From: Hymenobacter sp. 15J16-1T3B
Lineage (GTDB): Bacteria > Bacteroidota > Bacteroidia > Cytophagales > Hymenobacteraceae
DNA length: 64,000 nt
Direction: 5' to 3'
Assembly (NCBI RefSeq): GCF_020711235.1
Contig: NZ_JAJFAV010000013.1
Location: forward strand, 1-64,000
Shown here piece by piece: positions 59,001-64,000 of the stretch (the stretch's first letter is position 1; each line of letters opens with the position of its first letter). The notes beneath the pieces are model-generated. The model was given only the letters and a program-made list of their open reading frames with translations, made no database searches and had not been told where the DNA came from. Both the position numbers and the translations under genes were made by a program.

Positions 59001-60858
59001 CGGTTTTCTTGTCGTTGGCGTCCGTCCCGAGCAGGGCGTCGGAGAAGGTCCAGCTGCCGGTGGTGATGGTTACGCTGGCCGCCGGATACCCCGTTTTCGT
59101 GCCGGTTTCGAAGTCTTCGATCAGGCCCGTGAACGGCGCGTTGACGGTAAAGGTGGCCGCGGCCGATTGGCCGCCCCCGGGCGCGGGGTTGGTTACGGTC
59201 ACGTCGTAGGTGCCGGCCGTGGCAGGCACTGCTACGTTGGCCACGGTCAGGCGCCCGGCATTCACGAAGGTGGCCGTGTAGGCCGTGCCGGCGAAAGTCA
59301 CGGTCGCGCCGCTGACGAAGCTGCTGCCGTTGATGGTCAGCGTGGCAATGGTGGCGCCGGTCAGGGCCGTGTTCGGCGACAGGCTGCTGATGCTCGGGAT
59401 GGGGTTGTTGACGGTGAAGCTGGTGGCCGACGTAGCCGTGCCGCCCGGCGTGGTCACGGCCAAGGGGCCAGTGCTGACGCTAGCCGGGGCCGTGGCCGTG
59501 ATGCTGGTGGCCGAGTTGACGGTGTAGCTAGCGGCGGCCACCCCGTTGAAGGTTACCGCCGTGGCGCCGGTGAAGTCAGTGCCCGTAATGGTCACCGGGG
59601 TACCCGCAACGCCGTTATCGGGGGTGAAGGTGGAAATGGTGGGGGCCGGAGCCGGGTCGGCTACGTTTACCTGCACGGTGTTGCTGGTAACGGTACCGCA
59701 CGCGAAAATTGACTGAACGGCGACGAAGTAGGTGCCAACCGTGCTGAAGTTCGGGGTGTAGGTAGTGCCCGTCTGGGTGCCGATGGCCGTGAATGGCCCC
59801 GTAGCCGACGGGCCCGAAACCCATTGTCGCGCCGAAGACGAGCCAGTGGTGGTGGCGGTCAGCTGCGTGCCGTTAGCCCCCGTCACAATGTTCTGCGTAG
59901 CCGTGGGGGCGATACTGACGCCGGCAACGGTAAAGGTGCTGGACGTGGAGCTGGTAAAGGCAGGATTGTCGGCCGTAACACGGACGCGGTAGCCGGTACC
60001 GCCGGCAGTGCCCGTCGGAATAGTAGCCGTGATGGTTTGCTGGGCGGTGTTGTTGTTCTGCGCCGAACCGATGACGGGCGGCGAGGCCGCAAACGTGCCG
60101 GTCGGGCCGGACAGCTCCACGTTGAAGTTGTTAGCGGCGTCGAAAGTGCCGGCAGCGGTAAACGTTACGTCGAGGGTGCCGCCGGGGCAAGCGGTAGTGG
60201 CGCCAAGCGTCGGGGTATTAATAGGGCCGACTGCCTGAACTTGGAAGTTATCAACCCGGATGGTTCCGGTACCTGAGCTGGCAAACGTCAGCCTGAAATA
60301 TACGGCAGACTGCAGGTTTAACGCCGTTACCCCCGATAGGTCAAACGTTTGCGCGTTGAAGCTGCCGTTGCCCAAGGTTAACGTGGTGGTAGTGAAATCG
60401 GTAAAGCTGGTCCCGTCGGTACTATAAGAGAGCGTAGCAACAGTAGGATTATTGGACGAACGCTGCGCCTGAGCATATACCTTATACGTTTTGTACGAGC
60501 TCAGCCCGGTCCCCGCAAGGGAAAACTGAAAGTACTTGCCATTGTTGGCGGCACTGGTCAATGCCACAGCCTGCCCGCTGGTGGAATTGGCAGTAAACGC
60601 CGCGGCCGTAGTAGCCACTCCACTGAATGACGTAACGCTGGATTCCGAACTAGAGAAAGTAGACGTAACTCCAGAGGCAGTAGCAAGCGGCGTCACTGCG
60701 CTGGGAGCAATACTGCCGCCTGCGAGGTTATTAAAATCGTAATTGACAATCGTCGTCTGCCCCCACCCTATCAGCGGAGAGCCAAATAACAACAGGGCGA
60801 CAAGCCACCTCAAGTGTCGGAGTGAACCGGCGGAATTGCGGGTAAATCGTTGTGTCAT
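56020..60858 (-). CDS. Large T9SS type A cargo with IPT/TIG and choice-of-anchor-D domains
   Basis: The 1612-residue protein starts MTQRFTRNSAGSLRHLRWLV, with a signal peptide ending GWGQ. An N-terminal beta-sandwich (about 35-200) is followed by Ig-like modules. IPT/TIG units come next, for example PTISTFTPDNGVAGTPVTIT and PSISSLSPNTALTGATIATL with NPAPGGG linkers. A further beta domain follows at about 585-720 (GLIEDFETGTKTGYPAASVT onwards, with RVRTIGGSTSTRVNIDDLSI). A choice-of-anchor-D/ASH-like domain (about 730-855) has VSVTVRFAPTAAGPRTGSIS. A long beta-helix-like region follows, then the FN3-like unit and the sorting end (ALRSSAPVAKWQVEGLAGQV to LRKRFVKQ). It is secreted and possibly adhesive; no enzyme motif was seen. 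Confidence 0.88.
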   Translation of the reverse strand: MTQRFTRNSAGSLRHLRWLVALLLFGSPLIGWGQTTIVNYDFNNLAGGSIAPSAVTPLATASGVTSTFSSSESSVTSFSGVATTAAAFTANSTSGQAVALTSAANNGKYFQFSLAGTGLSSYKTYKVYAQAQRSSNNPTVATLSYSTDGTSFTDFTTTTLTLGNGSFNAQTFDLSGVTALNLQSAVYFRLTFASSGTGTIRVDNFQVQAVGPINTPTLGATTACPGGTLDVTFTAAGTFDAANNFNVELSGPTGTFAASPPVIGSAQNNNTAQQTITATIPTGTAGGTGYRVRVTADNPAFTSSTSSTFTVAGVSIAPTATQNIVTGANGTQLTATTTGSSSARQWVSGPSATGPFTAIGTQTGTTYTPNFSTVGTYFVAVQSIFACGTVTSNTVQVNVADPAPAPTISTFTPDNGVAGTPVTITGTDFTGATAVTFNGVAAASYTVNSATSITATAPASVSTGPLAVTTPGGTATSATSFTVNNPIPSISSLSPNTALTGATIATLTINGSSFVSGATVTFAGTAYTATFVNAGRLTVANVAVPATAGTYDVTVTNPAPGGGQSAAATFTVNAPFTGLIEDFETGTKTGYPAASVTITTGSWTFSDALLGTDANDKKTGSKSARLRGNASIAMDFDKASGAGVITLYAASYGSDSAIPFVVEVSNDGGNSYTAYASASTSITGTLTAYTFTANVAGPVRVRVRTIGGSTSTRVNIDDLSIADFVPAGAEISVKQTTAGTNVNTGNTVSVASAQVGAFTDLSFTITNLGSQPLVLGTITAANAEFALTGADPSGSTVAANGTVSVTVRFAPTAAGPRTGSISIPSNDATDNENPFVINFTGIGSGLYYAKATGDLNDPTTFGINADGSGMSPVDFTSDGQVFNVTGTGRTISANLAISGSGSKLVLAPNASLIIPAAFNYTGPLDLGAGSTLVMQNSTVAYTLGTIDASSTVEFAQSGTFVVPTAPSYGNLKLTGGTKTLGSGTLVVRGNFTVDNVTNFNGASSPFTTLSLLGNFTSLGTVTYGPVANGFTLQLDGTAAQTLAGNGSPISLYRLINNNTAGAVLTAAGNTTLVLGNTTTGSNGGGLVLTAGTTLTLNSNTITLAANATSTGTGTIIGASAGTVNVAKSGAADPGTLYFGTGETLGTLTLAPTGSGDELTLGSNVTITTLNLTSGVLGLNGKALTLSGPVNSVAGQLRGSAASSLTFTGSGSIGALDFVNTTASLASLVLNRTTNDLISLTETLTVGNVTFTGGSLSFSGSTRLTVTGTVTGGTAISYTNAMTRQTPASTTTATLSFPLGGALGFYRPVSLALTQSSSTSVTGYTARIQELTGNGRGVTAPLTNVSGIRYFSLAKETGGASFTSGTVTLSFGEDDGVNDAATLRLARSSGPGTPYADLGSPTVTITGTGPSFLSGTVAAISTALGDISLATDAATPGTNPLPVVLTDFTARAQGNGAMLEWTTAQEKNSAYFEVLRSIDGGREFEAVGRVQAAGHSSSARQYTFLDARRPGCTVYYRLRQVDLDGTATLSSAVALQALGAEVTLYPNPTSARLALRSSAPVAKWQVEGLAGQVVLQGGSVETSIDVTRLPAGTYSLNVTLTDGTHLRKRFVKQ

Positions 60859-60901
60859 GCAAACGGGCTGAAGTGAGAGAGAGTTGGAGCGAACTAAGAT
60901 A

Positions 60902-60909
60902 CAAAAGTA
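60902..60909 (-). promoter_or_regulatory. -7 promoter element of the 1612-residue cargo gene
   Basis: TACTTTTG on the minus strand fits TAnnTTTG, 43 bases before the ATG. Confidence 0.6.
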
Positions 60910-60980
60910 CCATTCGCCTCCGCCGGCCTGTCGAGTTCATTGTTAACGATTTGTTACCTAGCAGTTACCTGTCTGAGTAT

Positions 60981-61018
60981 AAAAAAAGGCCCCTACCGCG
61001 CTGGCAGGGGCCTTTTTT
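60981..61018 (-). terminator. Terminator of the IPT/TIG repeat gene
   Basis: On the minus strand AAAAAAGGCCCCT and AGGGGCCTTTTTT pair, followed by further T bases. Confidence 0.9.
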
Positions 61019-61034
61019 GAACTACGACGCGGCG

Positions 61035-64000
61035 TTAGCGCTTGGAAATACGGCTGGTAGCGGCTCCGTCTTTGGTGGCCACTTTCACCAAGTACTGCCC
61101 GGTCGGCAGCTGGCGCAGGTCCAAGCTGCCGTCGGCGGCTAGGCGGCCGGTCCACACGGGGCGGCCGAGCATATCCAGCACCGTTACTTCGGCAGCGGGC
61201 ACGGCGCCGGCCAGGCGCACGTGCAGCACCTCGGTCACCGGGTTGGGGTACACGCTCAGCCCCTGCAGCTTGCCCGCGTAGGCTGCCGTGGTGGTCGTCA
61301 CCGTGAAGGTTACCGTGCTGGTGGCCGTGCCGCCGGGCGTGGTCACCGAAATCGTGCCCGAGGTAGCGCCGGCAGGCACCGGCACCGTGATGCTGGTGGC
61401 ACTAACCACGGTAAAGCCCGGGGCGTTGACGCCGTTGAACGCCACTGCCGTGGCGCCCGTCAGGTTGGTGCCCGTGATGGTCACCACCGTGCCCACGGCC
61501 CCGCTCGTCGGCGAAACGGCCGTGATGGTCGGAGCCGGCGTGGGCACCGTCACCGTAAAGCTGGCCGTCGAAGTGGCCGTGCCGCCGGGCGTGGTCACAG
61601 CAATGGTGCCGGAGGTGGCGCCCGTCGGCACGGTGGCCGTGATGCTCGTCGCCGAGTTAACCGTGAAGCTCGTCGCGGCCGTGCCGTTAAACGACACTGC
61701 GGTTGCGCCCGTCAGGTTCGTCCCGGTGATGGTCACCACCGTGCCGACCGGCCCGCTGGTGGGCGTGAAGCTGGCAATGGTCGGAGCGGCCGGCGTCGGG
61801 GTCGTGACGGTGAAGGTCACCGCGCCGGAGGTACCGCCGCCCGGGGCGGGGTTGGTCACGGTCACGTTGTAAGTGCCGGCCGTGGCAATAGCCGAGGCCG
61901 GCACGGTGGCCGTCAACTGCGTGGCCGAGACGAAGGTCGTGGTCAGGGCCGTGCCGTTGAAAGTCACCACCGCGCCCGATACGAAGTTCGTGCCGGTCAG
62001 CGTCAGCGTGAAGCCCGCACTGCCGGCCGCCACGGTGTTGGGCGAAAGGCTGGTCAGCGTCGGGGCCGGGTTGGGCGCCGTCACCGTAAAGCTGGCCGTC
62101 GAGGTAGCCGTGCCGCCGGGCGTGGTCACGGCAATGGTGCCCGAGCTGGCGCCAGTCGGCACCGTGGCCGTGATGCTCGTCGCCGAGTTGACCGTGAAGG
62201 CCGTAGCGGCCGTGCCGTTAAACGACACTGCGGTTGCGCCCGTCAGGTTCGTCCCGGTGATGGTCACCACCGTGCCGACTGGGCCACTGGTGGGCGTGAA
62301 GCTGGCAAGGGTTGGAGCGGCCGGCGTAGGCGTGGTCACGGTAAACGTTACCGCGCCGGAGGTACCGCCGCCGGGCGCCGGGTTGGTCACCGTTACATTA
62401 TAAGTACCGGCCGTAGCAATAGCTGAGGCCGGCACCGCCGCCGTCAGCGAGGTAGCCGAGCCAAACGTGGTCGTCAGGGCCGTGCCGTTGAAGTTTACCA
62501 CCGAGCCGGCGACGAAGCCGGTACCGGTCACCGTCAGCGTGAAGCCCGCACTGCCGGCCACGGCGGTGTTGGGCGAAACGGCCGTGATGGTCGGGGCCGG
62601 GTTGGGCACCGTTACGGTGAAAGAGGCCGTCGAGGTAGCCGTGCCGCCGGGCGTGGTCACGGCAATGGTGCCCGAGCTGGCACCCGTCGGCACCGTGGCC
62701 GTGATGCTCGTCGCCGAGTTGACCGTGAAGCTCGTCGCGGCCGTGCCGTTAAACGACACTGCGGTTGCGCCCGTCAGATCGGTGCCGGTGATGGTCACCA
62801 CCGTGCCGACCGGGCCGCTGGTGGGCGCGAAGCTGGCAATGGTCGGGGCCGCCGGCGTCGGGGTGGTCACGGTAAACGTTACCGCGCCGGAGGTGCCGCC
62901 GCCGGGAGCCGGGTTGGTCACCGTTACATTATAAATGCCGGCCGTGGCAACAGAGGTGGCGGGTACGGTGGCCGTCAACTGCGTGGCCGAGACGAAGGTC
63001 GTGGTCAAAGCCACGCCGTTGAAATTGACAACGGAACCGGCGACAAATCCGGTGCCGGTGGCCGTGAGCGTGAAGCCGGCGCTGCCGGCCACGGCGGTGT
63101 TGGGCGAAAGGCTGGTCAGCGTCGGGGCCGGGTTGGGCGCCGTCACCGTAAAGCTGACCGTCGAGGTGGCCGTGCCGCCCGGGGTGGTCACGGCAATGGC
63201 GCCGGAGGTGGCGCCCGTCGGCACGGTGGCCGTGATGCTCGTCGCCGAGTTGACCGTGAAGGCCGTAGCGGCCGTGCCGTTAAACGACACTGCGGTTGCG
63301 CCCGTCAGGTTCGTCCCGGTGATAGTCACCACCGTGCCGACTGGGCCACTGGTGGGCGTGAAGCTGGCAAGGGTCGGAGCGGGCGTCGCCGAAGTTACCG
63401 TAAAAGGTAGCGGAGCCGAGGTGCCGCCGCCCGGGGCGGGGTTGGTTACGGTCACATCGTAGGTCCCGGCCGTAGCCACGGCCGAGGCCGGCACCGCCGC
63501 CGTTAGTTGAGCCGTGTTTACATAGGTGGTCGTCAGGGCCGTGCCGTTGAAGTTCACCACCGAAGCCGCCGAGAAATTCGAGCCGGTCACCGTGAGCGTG
63601 AAGCCGGCGCTGCCGGCCACGGCGGTGTTGGGCGAAAGGCTGGTCAGCGTCGGGGCCGGGTTGGGCGCCGTCACCGTAAAGCTCAGGCTGGACGTAGCCG
63701 TGCCGCCGGGCGTGGTCACGGCAATGGTGCCCGAGCTGGCGCCCGTCGGCACCGTGGCCGTGATGCTCGTCGCCGAGTTAACCGTGAAGCTCGTCGCGGC
63801 CGTGCCGTTGAAGCTGACGGCCGTGGCCCCGGTGAAGTTGGAGCCGAGAATGGTCACCACCGTACCGGCCGGTCCGCTCAGGGGCGAGAAGCTGGCAATG
63901 GAAGGCGTTTGGCTAGCCGCATTGACGGGCGCAAACGACACGCCCCGGAACACCGTATTTGCCGCCGCCGTCTTGATGGTGGCCAGGGAAGAACCCGCGG
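61035..64000 (-). CDS. IPT/TIG-repeat T9SS cargo protein, 5' end missing
   Basis: The gene enters from the right edge and is open there; the first visible codons read AGSSLATIKTAAANTVFRGV. Ten IPT/TIG domains are visible in two alternating types. Type A is PTSGPVGTVVTITGTNLTGA with PGGTATSTxSFTVT. Type B is SLSPNTAVAGSAGFTLTVTG with YNVTVTNPAPGGGTSGAVTF. The order is A-B-A-B-A-B-A-B-A-A. The end, LQGLSVYPNPVTEVLHVRL to ATSRISKR, is a T9SS type A sorting domain. TIG domains are Ig-like and often serve adhesion or as spacers. The missing N-terminal part would hold the functional domain. Confidence 0.9.
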   Translation of the reverse strand, partial: AGSSLATIKTAAANTVFRGVSFAPVNAASQTPSIASFSPLSGPAGTVVTILGSNFTGATAVSFNGTAATSFTVNSATSITATVPTGASSGTIAVTTPGGTATSSLSFTVTAPNPAPTLTSLSPNTAVAGSAGFTLTVTGSNFSAASVVNFNGTALTTTYVNTAQLTAAVPASAVATAGTYDVTVTNPAPGGGTSAPLPFTVTSATPAPTLASFTPTSGPVGTVVTITGTNLTGATAVSFNGTAATAFTVNSATSITATVPTGATSGAIAVTTPGGTATSTVSFTVTAPNPAPTLTSLSPNTAVAGSAGFTLTATGTGFVAGSVVNFNGVALTTTFVSATQLTATVPATSVATAGIYNVTVTNPAPGGGTSGAVTFTVTTPTPAAPTIASFAPTSGPVGTVVTITGTDLTGATAVSFNGTAATSFTVNSATSITATVPTGASSGTIAVTTPGGTATSTASFTVTVPNPAPTITAVSPNTAVAGSAGFTLTVTGTGFVAGSVVNFNGTALTTTFGSATSLTAAVPASAIATAGTYNVTVTNPAPGGGTSGAVTFTVTTPTPAAPTLASFTPTSGPVGTVVTITGTNLTGATAVSFNGTAATAFTVNSATSITATVPTGASSGTIAVTTPGGTATSTASFTVTAPNPAPTLTSLSPNTVAAGSAGFTLTLTGTNFVSGAVVTFNGTALTTTFVSATQLTATVPASAIATAGTYNVTVTNPAPGGGTSGAVTFTVTTPTPAAPTIASFTPTSGPVGTVVTITGTNLTGATAVSFNGTAATSFTVNSATSITATVPTGATSGTIAVTTPGGTATSTASFTVTVPTPAPTITAVSPTSGAVGTVVTITGTNLTGATAVAFNGVNAPGFTVVSATSITVPVPAGATSGTISVTTPGGTATSTVTFTVTTTTAAYAGKLQGLSVYPNPVTEVLHVRLAGAVPAAEVTVLDMLGRPVWTGRLAADGSLDLRQLPTGQYLVKVATKDGAATSRISKR
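61270..63950 (-). repeat. Tandem IPT/TIG coding repeats
   Basis: Long near-identical DNA blocks recur every 530 bp or so, one A plus B unit each; for example the stretch GGTCACCACCGTGCCGAC near 61733, 62269, 62803 and 63327. Such near-identity shows recent duplication or continuing conversion. Long open frames on the opposite strand here are a by-product of the codon pattern. Confidence 0.85.

Noticed and set aside
61288-63462. Chain of long plus-strand open frames
   Set aside because: They repeat with the TIG array and arise from the regular GTC/GCC codon pattern of the real minus-strand gene.

Overview
The window looks like chromosomal DNA from a GC-rich member of the Bacteroidota, most likely Hymenobacter or a close relative. 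Four observations support this. Six proteins look like type IX secretion system (T9SS) cargo: four have a recognisable type A C-terminal domain, one has a gliding-type (type B) domain, and one has a shorter type A-like end. There is a PorV-like protein and two giant gingipain-fold PorU-like proteases. Many genes are preceded by the Bacteroidota -7 element TAnnTTTG. The housekeeping proteins are of Bacteroidota type. Gene density is high, and nearly every gene end carries a clear hairpin terminator. All assignments come from reading the sequence and recalling families; no database search was run.

Layout. 1-1972: the edge of a probable integrated element lying against the 3' end of a tRNA-Lys gene. 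It holds the start of a VapE-like protein, an unknown protein, a helix-turn-helix protein and a decayed gene with a frameshift and an in-frame stop. 2112-11855: a BatE-like membrane protein, a short-chain dehydrogenase, and two secreted T9SS proteins (GEVED/PKD, and a 1896-residue SprB/PKD-like repeat protein). 11995-29490: mostly housekeeping and envelope genes (rlmD, thiL, a TetR regulator with a visible operator, small lipoproteins, an M3 peptidase, a PaaE-like reductase, an MFS exporter, an M23 peptidase, a LolC/E-like permease, a NamZ-like muramidase, fmt, folA).

29570-41436 is the most unusual block. A PorV2-like outer-membrane protein is followed on the same strand by two 1.7-kb-residue-scale (1734 and 1743 aa) PorU2-like C25 proteases. 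Both keep the His and Cys catalytic residues, and they share a 450-bp 3' segment that differs at one base, which indicates recent gene conversion or duplication of the sorting end. 41797-44842 is a PadR regulator with a membrane protein that fuses two PspC domains to a GIN (DUF2807) domain. 45171-50603 holds the CCA-adding enzyme, TsaC, methylmalonyl-CoA epimerase and an iscS-iscU-X-iscA operon with a conserved-looking unknown gene inside. 50740-51006 is a degenerate tandem repeat with a period of about 20-21 bp. 51871-64000 is a run of four T9SS cargo genes on the minus strand, the last of which enters the window from the right with ten IPT/TIG domains visible.

How it works together (inference): the cargo proteins are exported by Sec, cross the outer membrane by T9SS, and have their C-terminal domains removed by a PorU-type sortase with a PorV-type shuttle. 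The PorV2-PorU2-PorU2 block may be a second, specialised sorting or processing module for such cargo. Nothing in the window shows the core T9SS channel genes.
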